Source: Frateuria_A sp049727805 (lineage in GTDB: Bacteria > Pseudomonadota > Gammaproteobacteria > Xanthomonadales > Rhodanobacteraceae). From it: a stretch of DNA of 64,000 nucleotides. Location of the stretch: assembly GCF_049727805.1 (NCBI RefSeq), contig NZ_JBCNYA010000005.1:1-64000 (forward strand), read 5' to 3'. Both the position numbers and the translations under genes were made by a program. Each line of letters begins with the position of its first letter. Position 1 is the stretch's first letter. Shown in pieces: positions 1 through 7,902 of the stretch. The notes below the pieces were generated by a model, which saw nothing but the letters and a program-made list of their open reading frames with translations, made no database searches and was not told the DNA's origin.

Positions 1-53
1 CGCCTTTTCATCACTACTTTACTTTCGGGAACCGTGGACCATCGCGATCCGCT

Positions 54-89
54 CCCTCTCCCCTCCGGGGAGAGGGTTGGGGTGAGGGG
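54..89. repeat. REP-like palindromic repeat, copy 1
   Basis: A perfect 10-bp inverted repeat (CCCTCTCCCC, 3-nt loop, GGGGAGAGGG) is followed by the tail TTGGGGTGAGGGG. The same core, with its tail on the opposite side, lies about 100 bases to the right and again near 45.36 kb. It sits outside coding sequence, downstream of infC. Repeats of this kind are common between genes in many Proteobacteria; a function here is not shown. Confidence 0.75.
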
Positions 90-166
90 CCGCTCTTGCG
101 GGGAAACCGCTCCAGGACGTGACTTTCTCAAGCGCCCTTCACGCCAACCTTTCCCGCGAGCCCCGA

Positions 167-201
167 CCCCTCACCCTGCCCTCTCCCCGCAGGGGAGAGG
201 G
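167..201. repeat. REP-like palindromic repeat, copy 2
   Basis: The same 10-bp palindrome arms as copy 1 with a GCA loop, preceded by CCCCTCACCCTG, so this copy is inverted relative to copy 1. The two face each other across about 77 bases, the tail-to-tail pairing typical of REP doublets. It lies just past the infC terminator. Confidence 0.75.
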
Positions 202-221
202 TTCAAAGTCGACGGCGAAGG

Positions 222-254
222 AAAAAAAAAGCGGCCTTGGCGGCCGCTTTTTTT
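222..254 (-). terminator. Rho-independent terminator of thrS-infC
   Basis: A perfect 7-bp stem (AGCGGCC / GGCCGCT, 5-nt loop) is flanked by an A-run on the left and a T-run on the right, so it can work in both directions. On the minus strand it follows the infC stop directly and the flanking run overlaps the stop codon. It would end the thrS-infC transcript before any rpmI gene beyond the window edge. Confidence 0.85.
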
Positions 255-780
255 ACTGCTTTTTCTTCGGTCCGATCATCATGACCATCTGGCGCCCTTC
301 CAGCCTGGGGAAGGATTCCACCTGGCCATTGTCGCCGACGTCCTCCTGGATCTTCCTGGCCAGGTTCTGGCCGAGATCCTGGTGGGACATCTCGCGGCCG
401 CGGAAGCGGATGGTGACCTTGACCTTGTCGCCCTCTTCCAGGAAGCGAAGCATGTTGCGCAGCTTGATCTGGTAGTCGCCCACATCCGTGACCGGACGGA
501 ACTTCACTTCCTTGATCTCGACCTGCTTCTGCTTCTTCTTGGCGGCCTGGGCCTTCTTCTGGGCTTCGAACTTGAACTTGCCGTAATCCATGATGCGGCA
601 GACCGGCGGGTCGCCGTTGGGCTGGATCTCGACCAGATCCATGCCTGCTTCCTGCGCCATGGCCAGCGCTTCGTCGCGGGACAGGATCCCGAGCTGTTCC
701 GAATCAGCGCCGATCACGCGTACGCGCGGTACGCGGATCTCGAGGTTACGGCGATTGCCCTTGTTGTCGGTGGTAGCGAT
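253..780 (-). CDS. infC: Translation initiation factor IF-3, ATC start codon
   Basis: IF-3 binds the 30S subunit, keeps it apart from 50S and checks the start codon and initiator tRNA. The 175 residues compare with about 180 in E. coli. The N domain opens IATTDNKGNRRNLEIRVPRV and the C domain carries RGREMSHQDLG. The first possible ATG-type start lies 21 codons inside the conserved N domain, so the true start is upstream. An ATC codon fits exactly, with GGAGG 8 nt before it and the family's N-terminus following. Known infC genes use rare starts (AUU in E. coli), which lets IF-3 repress its own translation; the same control is inferred here. The gene lies 45 nt after thrS and is probably cotranscribed. 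Confidence 0.97.
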   Translation of the reverse strand: MATTDNKGNRRNLEIRVPRVRVIGADSEQLGILSRDEALAMAQEAGMDLVEIQPNGDPPVCRIMDYGKFKFEAQKKAQAAKKKQKQVEIKEVKFRPVTDVGDYQIKLRNMLRFLEEGDKVKVTIRFRGREMSHQDLGQNLARKIQEDVGDNGQVESFPRLEGRQMVMMIGPKKKQ

Positions 781-825
781 ACCACTATCCTCCAGAAGAG
801 TTGTTGGATTAGGCCACGCGGAACA

Positions 826-2727
826 TCAACGCCGCGTTTCGGCCTCAAGTCGTTCGACGAAGGCGGCCAGCGGCATGCTGCCCAGGTCCTCGCCGGAACG
901 CGTACGCACGGAAACGGCCCCCGCTTCCTTCTCGCGGTCACCGACCACGAGGAGATAAGGGACCTTCTGCAACGTATGCTCGCGGATTTTATAGCCGACC
1001 TTTTCATTGCGCAAATCGGCCTGGACCCGGAAGCCTTTGTCGACAAGGGCTTGCGCCACTTCGCGGACATAACCGGCCTGCGCGTCGGTAATCGAGAACA
1101 CCGCCGCCTGCACTGGCGCCAGCCAGGCCGGCAGATTTCCGGCGTGGTGCTCGATCAAAATGCCGATGAAACGCTCCATCGAGCCCACGATCGCGCGGTG
1201 CAGCATCACCGGATGGCGCTTCTGCGAGTTCTCGTCCACGTACTCGGCGCCCAGGCGCTCGGGCATCATGAAATCCACCTGCATGGTGCCGACCTGCCAG
1301 GCACGGCCGATCGAATCCTTCATGTGGTACTCGATCTTCGGACCGTAGAAGGCGCCCTCGCCGGGCAGTTCCTCCCACCGCACGCCGGCGGAGGACAGTG
1401 CCTTGCGCAGCGCGTCCTCGGCGCGGTCCCAGACCTCGTCCGAGCCGATCCGCTTGTCCGGGCGCAGCGCGATCTTCAGCGCGATGTCCTGGAAGCCGAA
1501 GTCGGCGTACACCTGCATCGCCTGCTGGTGGAAGGCGGTCACTTCCGGCTCGATCTGCTCGGGCGTGCAGAAGATGTGGCCGTCGTCCTGGGTGAAGGCG
1601 CGCACGCGCATGATGCCGTGCAGCGCGCCGGAGGGCTCGTTGCGGTGGCAACCGCCGAACTCGCCGTAGCGGATCGGCAGCTCGCGGTAGCTGTGCAGGC
1701 CGGTGTTGAACACCTGCACGTGGCCCGGGCAGTTCATCGGCTTCAACGCGTAGGTGTGCTTCTCCGACTCGGTGAAGAACATGTTCTCCGCGTAGTTGTC
1801 CCAGTGGCCGGACTTCTTCCACAGCGACACGTCCAGCACCTGCGGGCAGCGCACCTCCTGGTAGCCGCTCTTGCGGTACACGCGGCGCATGTACTGCTCG
1901 ACCTGCTGCCAGATCGCCCAGCCGTTGGGGTGCCAGAACACCATGCCGGGGCTTTCTTCCTGCTGGTGGAACAGGTCCAGTGCCTTGCCGATCTTGCGGT
2001 GGTCGCGCTTCTCGGCCTCCTCCAACTGGTGCAGGTAGGCCTTGAGGTCCTTGTCGTTGAGCCAGGCGGTGCCGTAGATGCGGGTCAGCATCGCGTTGCT
2101 GGAATCGCCGCGCCAATAGGCGCCGGCGACCTTCATCAGCTTGAACGCGCGCAGCTTGCCGGTGCTGGGCACGTGCGGGCCGCGGCACAGGTCGGTGAAC
2201 TCGCCCTGGGTGTAGAGCGAGAGTTCCTCGTTGGCGGGGATCGACTCGATGATCTCGGCCTTGTAGACCTCGCCCAGGCCGCGGAAGAACTTCACCGCCT
2301 CGTCGCGCGACTTCACCGAACGCGACACCGGCAGCGCCTCCTTGACGATCTTCTCCATCTCGGCCTCGATCTTCACCAGATCCTCGGGCGTGAAGGGCCG
2401 CTCGTAGGCGAAGTCGTAATAGAAGCCGTTGTCGATCACCGGGCCGATGGTGACCTGCGCGCCCGGGTACAGCCGCTGCACGGCCTGCGCCAGCAGGTGC
2501 GCGGTGGAATGGCGCAGGATCTCCAGCGCCTCGGGGCTCTTCTCGGTGACGATCTCCACGCGGGCGTCATGGTCGATCGGGAAGCTTGAGTCCACCAGCT
2601 TGCCGTCCACCTTGCCGGCGAGCGTCGCCCTGGCCAGGCCGGCACCGATCGAGGCGGCCACGTCCTGCACGGTCACGGGATGGTCGAACGGCTTCCTGCT
2701 GCCGTCCGGGAGAGTCACTTCGATCAT
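826..2727 (-). CDS. thrS: Threonine--tRNA ligase
   Basis: Charges tRNA-Thr with threonine in the cytoplasm. The 633 residues match the family (642 in E. coli). In order: an N-terminal TGS domain (MIEVTLPDGS), the editing domain with HSTAH and CRGPH, a class II catalytic core with the zinc Cys in MNCPGH, motif 2 around FGGCHRNEPSG, and a C-terminal anticodon-binding domain. The ATG was chosen because the family begins with this TGS sequence and a GGGG Shine-Dalgarno lies about 9 nt upstream. A longer reading from a TTG would translate through the leader terminator and is unlikely. First gene of the thrS-infC unit, behind a leader peptide and attenuator. Confidence 0.98.
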   Translation of the reverse strand: MIEVTLPDGSRKPFDHPVTVQDVAASIGAGLARATLAGKVDGKLVDSSFPIDHDARVEIVTEKSPEALEILRHSTAHLLAQAVQRLYPGAQVTIGPVIDNGFYYDFAYERPFTPEDLVKIEAEMEKIVKEALPVSRSVKSRDEAVKFFRGLGEVYKAEIIESIPANEELSLYTQGEFTDLCRGPHVPSTGKLRAFKLMKVAGAYWRGDSSNAMLTRIYGTAWLNDKDLKAYLHQLEEAEKRDHRKIGKALDLFHQQEESPGMVFWHPNGWAIWQQVEQYMRRVYRKSGYQEVRCPQVLDVSLWKKSGHWDNYAENMFFTESEKHTYALKPMNCPGHVQVFNTGLHSYRELPIRYGEFGGCHRNEPSGALHGIMRVRAFTQDDGHIFCTPEQIEPEVTAFHQQAMQVYADFGFQDIALKIALRPDKRIGSDEVWDRAEDALRKALSSAGVRWEELPGEGAFYGPKIEYHMKDSIGRAWQVGTMQVDFMMPERLGAEYVDENSQKRHPVMLHRAIVGSMERFIGILIEHHAGNLPAWLAPVQAAVFSITDAQAGYVREVAQALVDKGFRVQADLRNEKVGYKIREHTLQKVPYLLVVGDREKEAGAVSVRTRSGEDLGSMPLAAFVERLEAETRR

Positions 2728-2747
2728 GGATGGAACCCCGGAAATCA

Positions 2748-2770
2748 AAAAAGGGCGAAACGCCCTTTTT
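2748..2770 (-). terminator. thrS leader attenuator (intrinsic terminator)
   Basis: A 10-bp stem AAAAAGGGCG / CGCCCTTTTT with a 3-nt loop, followed on the minus strand by a sixth T. It lies 20 bases before the thrS ATG and after the leader ORF, so it can only terminate transcripts heading into thrS. It could also act as a plus-strand terminator, but no plus-strand gene ends here. The position points to attenuation. Confidence 0.85.
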
Positions 2771-2787
2771 GTACGGAACAAAGGCGT
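2760..2787 (-). promoter_or_regulatory. Predicted antiterminator of the thrS leader
   Basis: The RNA segment ACGCCUUUGUU (2787 to 2777) can pair with AAAAAGGGCGU (2770 to 2760): eight contiguous pairs including one G-U, one G-A mismatch, then two A-U pairs, closing a CCGUAC loop. This uses the left arm of the terminator, so the two structures exclude each other. A ribosome at the leader stop codon would cover the upstream strand; one stalled at the Thr codons would leave it free. Paired by hand; folding energies not calculated. Confidence 0.7.
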
Positions 2788-2794
2788 CGTGGGA

Positions 2795-2821
2795 TCAGCG
2801 ATGGAAAGTGGTAGTTGCCAT
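2795..2821 (-). CDS. thrS leader peptide, three Thr codons
   Basis: An eight-codon ORF encodes MATTTFHR and stops at TGA, with codons ACT ACC ACT in a row. It lies directly upstream of the predicted antiterminator and terminator and in front of thrS. This is the layout of classical leader peptides that sense aminoacyl-tRNA: scarce Thr-tRNA stalls the ribosome on the Thr codons and favours readthrough. The Shine-Dalgarno is weak (GAG about 8 nt upstream). Too short for composition statistics; the call rests on the codon run, the position and the paired RNA structures. Confidence 0.72.
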   Translation of the reverse strand: MATTTFHR

Positions 2822-2940
2822 GTCGCACGCTCGACCGGCGCTTACGCGCGGGCCACCTGTCATCCGCAAGAGTCCCTAGTCTAGCCGAAGAACCCGGCCG
2901 GTGAAGCGCGCGTAGCCCCGGTCCTCACGGCTCCGCCCGC

Positions 2941-2946
2941 TAGAAT
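2941..2946 (+). promoter_or_regulatory. Candidate -10 box for the epimerase gene
   Basis: TAGAAT, five of six matches to TATAAT, lies 28 bases before the epimerase ATG. No good -35 hexamer is visible at the usual spacing. Confidence 0.4.
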
Positions 2947-2974
2947 GCCCCGTCCACCACAGGAACCGTACCGG

Positions 2975-3982
2975 ATGCGCATTCTCGTCACCGGCACCGC
3001 CGGCTTCATCGGCGCCGCCCTCGCCCAGCGACTGCTCGCGCGCGGCGACGAAGTCCTCGGCATCGACAACCACAACGACTACTACGACCCGTCGTTGAAG
3101 GAAGCGCGACTGGCGCAGTTCGCCCAGCACCCGGCCTACACCCACCTGCGCGCCGACCTTGCCGATGCGCAGGCGATCGACCGCGCCTTCGGCGACTTCC
3201 AGCCGCTGCGCGTGGTGAACCTGGCCGCGCAGGCCGGCGTGCGCTATTCGCTGAAGAATCCGCGCGCCTACGTGCGCAGCAACCTGGACGGCTTCCTCAA
3301 CGTGCTCGAAGGCTGCCGCCACGGCAAGGTCGAACACCTGGTCTACGCCTCCTCCAGCTCGGTCTATGGCGCCAACCGCAAGATGCCCTTCGCGGTGGAG
3401 GACGCGGTCGACCATCCGGTGAGCCTGTACGCCGCCAGCAAGAAGGCCAACGAGCTGATGGCGCACAGCTACAGCCACCTCTACGGCCTGCCCACCACCG
3501 GCCTGCGCTTCTTCACCGTGTATGGCCCGTGGGGCCGGCCGGACATGTCGCCGATGCTGTTCGCCGATCGCATCAGCCGTGGCGAGCCGATCGACGTGTT
3601 CAACTTCGGCAACCACAGCCGCGACTTCACCTACATCGACGACATCGTCGAGGGCGTGGTCCGCGCGCTGGACCATCCGGCGCGACCCGATCCGGCCTAC
3701 GATCCCGAACGGCCCGCTCCGGGCACGTCAAGCGCGCCCTACCGCGTGTACAACATCGGCAACGACCAGCCGGTGCAACTGCTGCACTTCATCGAACTGC
3801 TGGAGCGCAACCTCGGCCGCACGGTGGAGAAGAACCTGCTGCCCATGCAGCCCGGCGACGTGCCCGACACCTGGGCCGACGTGTCCGCCCTGCGCCGCGA
3901 CGTCGGCTACGCACCGGACACCTCGATCGAGGACGGCGTCGCCCGCTTCGTGGACTGGTATCGGCAGTATCACGGACGCTGA
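2975..3982 (+). CDS. NAD-dependent sugar epimerase, UDP-glucuronate 4-epimerase type
   Basis: A 335-residue short-chain dehydrogenase-type nucleotide-sugar epimerase. The N-terminus MRILVTGTAGFIG holds the glycine-rich NAD loop at residues 7-13; the catalytic pattern is ASSSSVYG, then YAASK. The segment IDNHNDYYDPSLKEAR and overall length resemble UDP-glucuronate 4-epimerases, which make UDP-galacturonate for surface polysaccharides. The start was moved inside a longer frame to the ATG with AGGAA 9 nt upstream and the family N-terminus. It stands alone, with no polysaccharide genes nearby, so the exact substrate is inferred. Its 3' end overlaps the convergent membrane-protein gene by 13 bases. 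Confidence 0.85.
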   Translation: MRILVTGTAGFIGAALAQRLLARGDEVLGIDNHNDYYDPSLKEARLAQFAQHPAYTHLRADLADAQAIDRAFGDFQPLRVVNLAAQAGVRYSLKNPRAYVRSNLDGFLNVLEGCRHGKVEHLVYASSSSVYGANRKMPFAVEDAVDHPVSLYAASKKANELMAHSYSHLYGLPTTGLRFFTVYGPWGRPDMSPMLFADRISRGEPIDVFNFGNHSRDFTYIDDIVEGVVRALDHPARPDPAYDPERPAPGTSSAPYRVYNIGNDQPVQLLHFIELLERNLGRTVEKNLLPMQPGDVPDTWADVSALRRDVGYAPDTSIEDGVARFVDWYRQYHGR

Positions 3983-4719
3983 CGGTTGTCGCGGATGCTG
4001 GCGCGAGGGGCCGGGCGCCTCTCCGGATCCTGCCCGCGCATGCCGGGAAACCACTGATCCAGCGTCATCCGCGGCCGCGCCGCATGCAGCCAGGCGATGG
4101 CCACGGCCATGGTGCCGAAGGTCAGGGGTCCGCCTGGCCAGGAATGCCCGGGGAACACGTACATCACGCCGCCGGAAAGGGCGAGCAGGAGGATCGGCCG
4201 CCAGGGCCGTCCCGCGTGGTACAGCGAGACGGCGGCCGACATCGTGCCGACGAACAACGACATCCGCCCGACCAGGGCCAGCAGGGGATGATTGGTTCCG
4301 CCCAGGATCGGGTGCGTCCAGATGGCATTGATGGGTGCCTGCCACGCATCCGGCCTTCCGGAGGCATGCGCCGCTTCCACGAGGCTGCCGACGACCAGTC
4401 CGGCCGCGGTATCGAAAACCACGAAGCACAAGGCGAACACGAACAAGGCGGTGCGGCAGAGTTGCGCGGGCAAGCCAACCTGCGCATGCACCAGGCTCGC
4501 CACGGAAAAGGCCGACATGGCGAAAAGCGGAACCTGGAAGTAATGGACGACCAGCCAGGTGCGGACGTCCAGCGCGAGCAGATGGTGGCCGGGATGCGGA
4601 TGGAATATCTCGAGGAGGGCCAATGCGGCGGGGGCGGCGGCGGCGATCAATGCATTCCGCATCCGTATCTTCCGCGCCTGATTCAAATCGTCGAAGGTGG
4701 CTGGATGGAAGATGTTCAT
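3970..4719 (-). CDS. Multi-pass membrane protein of unknown function
   Basis: 249 residues with about six hydrophobic segments, for example LIAAAAPAALALLEIF and CRTALFVFALCFVVF. Histidines cluster around the first loop (EIFHPHPGHH). I do not recognise the family. Start taken at the ATG giving MNIFHPATFDDL, since residues upstream look random; its Shine-Dalgarno is poor. Convergent with the epimerase gene; no operon partner. Confidence 0.6.
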   Translation of the reverse strand: MNIFHPATFDDLNQARKIRMRNALIAAAAPAALALLEIFHPHPGHHLLALDVRTWLVVHYFQVPLFAMSAFSVASLVHAQVGLPAQLCRTALFVFALCFVVFDTAAGLVVGSLVEAAHASGRPDAWQAPINAIWTHPILGGTNHPLLALVGRMSLFVGTMSAAVSLYHAGRPWRPILLLALSGGVMYVFPGHSWPGGPLTFGTMAVAIAWLHAARPRMTLDQWFPGMRGQDPERRPAPRASIRDNRQRP

Positions 4720-5319
4720 GGGTCGAACCACGGAAGGGTGGGCCGCCGTGACGGCGGCACCAGCGTGCGGCGGACGCCGCGGGCCAGCTTCGACCATTCG
4801 CACCGGGCCACGCATTGCTCCATGCTTCGAGCCAAGAGCCAGTCCCGGGCGCAGAGGCGCAGCGCTTGGGAACGAGCGGCAGAAGCCCGCCGGGGGCGCC
4901 GTGGCCACGTCCCGGCGTTTTCGTATGACGCGATCACACATCCCGCGATGAATGCGGGGTGCTGCGGTATGGATTCCGGAAACCCGTCATACCGGGAACG
5001 CTCGTGCCGCCACAATGCGCAAGCGCTCGCGGTATGCCGGGACCTTACGTTGACTGGAACGGAAACGGCGCAGCACTCCCGTTGCACCGTTCGCCGATTA
5101 GATACCCGTCGACGTAAATCGCCGGTCGAGAAAAGTCATGGACGCGTGCAATCAACGCCCTCGACAGGCACGAGCCCTGCGAGGGCGACCCGGCCTACCC
5201 GAGGCCTTTGACCGGGACGGCCGCCACACGGGGTCGCGGGTCGACCGCGAAACGCAACCGCGCACCCGGTTGATGTCTCCTGGCTGACACACCCATCGCT
5301 TCCCCCAGCGGAGCCGGCC
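4720..5319. other. Long intergenic stretch without a convincing gene
   Basis: No frame here has a plausible protein with a start signal and family-like sequence. A small cluster of GGTATG / CATACC hexamers lies between about 4966 and 5040, two of them forming a 6-bp inverted repeat. The stretch probably includes the promoter of the downstream hydrolase and of the upstream membrane-protein gene, but I see no clear -35/-10 pair. Confidence 0.5.
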
Positions 5320-6723
5320 ATGCCCCGTCGCCCATGTTTGCATCCCGTGCTTGCCCTGCTCCTTTGCCTTGTGGCCGCGACGGCTCCACGGCTGGTCCAG
5401 GCTTCCGAGCCCTGCCAGGTGGGCGCGTACCGCCTTGCCGACGGCCAGGTCGTCGACGTCACGGCCGCCGAAGGCGGTACGCTGCGCTGGCGCAAGCTCG
5501 ACGGCAGTACCGGTGCACTGAAGCAGATCGCCCCCGGTCGCTGGCAGAGCAGCTACGGCTGGACCGGCCGCCCCGACGGCATCGAGGTGACGTTCGACGC
5601 CTGCCCCGCCGCTGGACTGCGTTTCGCCGGCCAGCCTGGCCGGCGCCTGCCGCTGCAGATCACCGAGACGAGCTTCGTTTCGCACGGCACCCGGCTGGTC
5701 GGCCGGCTGCTGCTTCCGCCGGGTCATGCGCGCGTGCCGGTGGTCGTGCTGGTGCACGGTGCCGAGCATGCCTCCGCGCGCAGCATCTACGCGCTGCAGC
5801 GCCTGTTGCCCGCGCAGGGTGTCGGCGCCTTCGTCTACGACAAGCGCGGCACCGGCGGCTCGGGCGGAAGCTACACGCAGGATTTCGACCTGCTCGCCGG
5901 CGACGCCATCGCGGCAATGCACGAGGCACGCCGCCTGGCCGGTGCACGGCTGGGCCGCATCGGCTACCAGGGCGGCAGCCAGGGCGGATGGGTAGTGCCG
6001 ATCGCCGCGCGCCGCGAGCGCGTCGACTTCGCCATCGTCAGCTTCGGCCTGGCGGTGTCGGTGATCGACGAGGACCAGCAGGAGATCGCGCTCGAAATGC
6101 GGCTCAAGGGCTACGGTCCCGACGTCATCGCCAAGGCCCAGGCGATCGGCGCGGCGGCCGAGCGGGTGTTCGCCAGCGGCTTCACCGAGGGCCTGGACGA
6201 CTTCGACGCGATCCGCGCCAGGTACCGCCACGAACCCTGGTACAAGGACGTGCACGGCAACTACACCTGGTTCATCCTGCCGCTGAGCCGGCACGACATC
6301 CTCGCCAAGGCGGCGCCCGCCTTCCGCTTCGGCACGCCGTTCCACTACGACCCGATGCCGACGCTGGCAGCCGTAGCGACGCCGCAACTGTGGGTTCTCG
6401 GCGGACAGGATCTGGAAGCGCCCAGTGCCGAAACCTCACGCCGGCTGGAAGGGCTGATCGCCCGCGGCCGTCCGATCACCCTTGCGCTCTATCCGGACAC
6501 CGAGCACGGCATGACCCGGTTCGAAACCGGCAAGGACGGCCAGCGCATCTCCACCGTCTATCCGCCGGACTACTTCCGCATGCTCGCCGACTTTGCGCGT
6601 ACCGGACGGCTGCAGGGCGACTACGGCAAGGCGCGCATCACCCGGCCTCCGACGGGCGCACCGACGGCTCCCGCATCCCGTGGACAGAATCCGTCCGGGC
6701 AGGACGGATCCGCGGCCCGCTGA
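5320..6723 (+). CDS. Exported alpha/beta hydrolase
   Basis: 467 residues with an N-terminal signal peptide (hydrophobic HPVLALLLCLVAAT, likely cut after VQA). An N-terminal beta-rich part of about 120 residues precedes the hydrolase fold. The fold shows the oxyanion-side HG in VVVLVHGAEH, the strand FVYDKRGTGGSGG, a nucleophile elbow GGSQGG and a late His in DTEHGM. This is the layout of periplasmic dipeptidyl-peptidase-like or esterase hydrolases; the substrate cannot be told from sequence. No close operon partner. Confidence 0.75.
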   Translation: MPRRPCLHPVLALLLCLVAATAPRLVQASEPCQVGAYRLADGQVVDVTAAEGGTLRWRKLDGSTGALKQIAPGRWQSSYGWTGRPDGIEVTFDACPAAGLRFAGQPGRRLPLQITETSFVSHGTRLVGRLLLPPGHARVPVVVLVHGAEHASARSIYALQRLLPAQGVGAFVYDKRGTGGSGGSYTQDFDLLAGDAIAAMHEARRLAGARLGRIGYQGGSQGGWVVPIAARRERVDFAIVSFGLAVSVIDEDQQEIALEMRLKGYGPDVIAKAQAIGAAAERVFASGFTEGLDDFDAIRARYRHEPWYKDVHGNYTWFILPLSRHDILAKAAPAFRFGTPFHYDPMPTLAAVATPQLWVLGGQDLEAPSAETSRRLEGLIARGRPITLALYPDTEHGMTRFETGKDGQRISTVYPPDYFRMLADFARTGRLQGDYGKARITRPPTGAPTAPASRGQNPSGQDGSAAR

Positions 6724-6772
6724 TGTTTCACACGCCGAAGTGGCAATGCGCGCCTCCGGATGCCCAGGCGCT

Positions 6773-7222
6773 TCAGAACGGTTTGGCGAGCACCAGGAAG
6801 ATCACGCCCAGCAACACCACCACCGGCAGCTCGTTGAGCCAGCGCAACGCCACCGTCGAGGGCAGCGCCCCGCCCTGCTCCGACCGTTTCAGCATCCGGC
6901 CGACCACCACGAAGTAAGCCAGCAACACCGCGACGAGGCCCAGCTTGAGGTCGATCCAGTGCATCCCCGCCACCACGTTCGGAAGCGTCGCGGGAAACAC
7001 CCGCCAGCCCTGCCACAACACCAGCCCGAACAGGAAGGCGAGGCCGAACATGTTGTGCCCGAACTTGTACAGCCGGCGGCCCATCAGCAACAGGCGCGCC
7101 CGCACCGAAGCGTCATCGCCCGCCTCGGCCACGTTCACCAGGATGCGCGGCAGGTAGAACACCGTCGCCATCCAGGCGATGACGAAGAGCAGGTGGAAGG
7201 ACTTGATCCAGAAATAGGTCAT
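6773..7222 (-). CDS. hemJ: HemJ-type protoporphyrinogen IX oxidase / CopD family
   Basis: 149 residues with four hydrophobic segments. The first reads WIKSFHLLFVIAWMATVFYL and is followed by PR, the conserved His and Arg pattern of HemJ; further family features are HNM and the WIDLKLGLV segment. HemJ oxidises protoporphyrinogen IX in the inner membrane, a late step of heme synthesis. The start MTYFWIKSFH matches the family; residues read upstream of it do not. Divergent from yajD. A related CopD-like membrane protein of other function is the alternative. Confidence 0.75.
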   Translation of the reverse strand: MTYFWIKSFHLLFVIAWMATVFYLPRILVNVAEAGDDASVRARLLLMGRRLYKFGHNMFGLAFLFGLVLWQGWRVFPATLPNVVAGMHWIDLKLGLVAVLLAYFVVVGRMLKRSEQGGALPSTVALRWLNELPVVVLLGVIFLVLAKPF

Positions 7223-7336
7223 GGTCGAGGGCCCAGGGGAAGACCTCGCCATTGTGGCGCACCCTGCAGGGCGCGCTCCACTTGCCACGCGCCGCGCCCG
7301 TCACGGCTCACCGCATCGGATGGGGCTGGCCGCTGG

Positions 7337-7342
7337 CATAAT
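7337..7342 (+). promoter_or_regulatory. Candidate -10 box very close to the yajD start
   Basis: CATAAT ends eight bases before the yajD ATG. If used, transcription would begin within a base or two of the ATG and the message would be nearly leaderless. No clear Shine-Dalgarno precedes the gene, which fits. No -35 consensus seen. Confidence 0.35.
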
Positions 7343-7350
7343 CCGGCGCC

Positions 7351-7728
7351 ATGAGTCCGCAGACACCCGATTCCGCCAAGCTCGACCGCATCGTCGCCGA
7401 AGCCCGCCGTGCTGCCGAGCAGCGCGAGCTTGGCTACCGCGAGCGGGCCCTGAAGATGTATCCGTGGGTCTGCGGCCGCTGCGGGCGCGAGTTCACCCGC
7501 AGCAACCTGCGCGAGCTGACCGTGCACCACCGCAACCACGACCACGACTTCAACCCGCCCGACGGCAGCAACTGGGAACTGTTGTGCGTGTACTGCCACG
7601 ACAACGAGCACTCGCGCTACATCGACCACGTGCGCGGCGCCGGCTACGAGACCGCCGCCCAGGCGCCCGCCACCGGCAACCCGTTCGCCGACCTGAAGGC
7701 GATGCTGGAAGCCAAAGGCAAGCGCTGA
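7351..7728 (+). CDS. yajD: YajD family HNH nuclease
   Basis: 125 residues closely following E. coli YajD in the core: KMYPWVCGRCGREFTRSNLR, then LTVHHRNHDHDFNPPDGSNW, LLCVYCHD and a C-terminal NPFADLKAML. Two CxxC pairs (CGRC, CVYC) likely hold zinc, and HH plus the later His form the HNH centre. The family is assigned as a putative HNH nuclease; its cellular role is not settled. Single gene, divergent from hemJ. Confidence 0.9.
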   Translation: MSPQTPDSAKLDRIVAEARRAAEQRELGYRERALKMYPWVCGRCGREFTRSNLRELTVHHRNHDHDFNPPDGSNWELLCVYCHDNEHSRYIDHVRGAGYETAAQAPATGNPFADLKAMLEAKGKR

Positions 7729-7902
7729 ATCCACGCGCTTGGCCGGCACTGCATTTCCGGCGATCACGCTACCGCGGCCAGGCAGAATCGAACGCCCGAT
7801 TTGCCTCGGACGCGACAAGGCCACAGACTCGCGGGCCACGCCTGACCGAACGTTCCGAATCCGCAGGGTGCGGATCGGATGGCGGCGCCATCGAACGGAC
7901 CC

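Noticed and set aside
34..2589. An 851-codon open frame on the plus strand across infC and thrS
   Set aside because: It is antisense to two certain genes; its protein is Leu/Val/His-rich mirror sequence typical of GC-rich shadow frames.
826..2781. A longer thrS from a TTG start
   Set aside because: The extra 18 codons run through the leader terminator hairpin and add nothing like the family N-terminus.
2748..2821. A T-box riboswitch in front of thrS
   Set aside because: The leader is too short and has no T-box sequence or specifier loop; T-boxes belong mainly to Gram-positive bacteria. Leader-peptide attenuation fits better.
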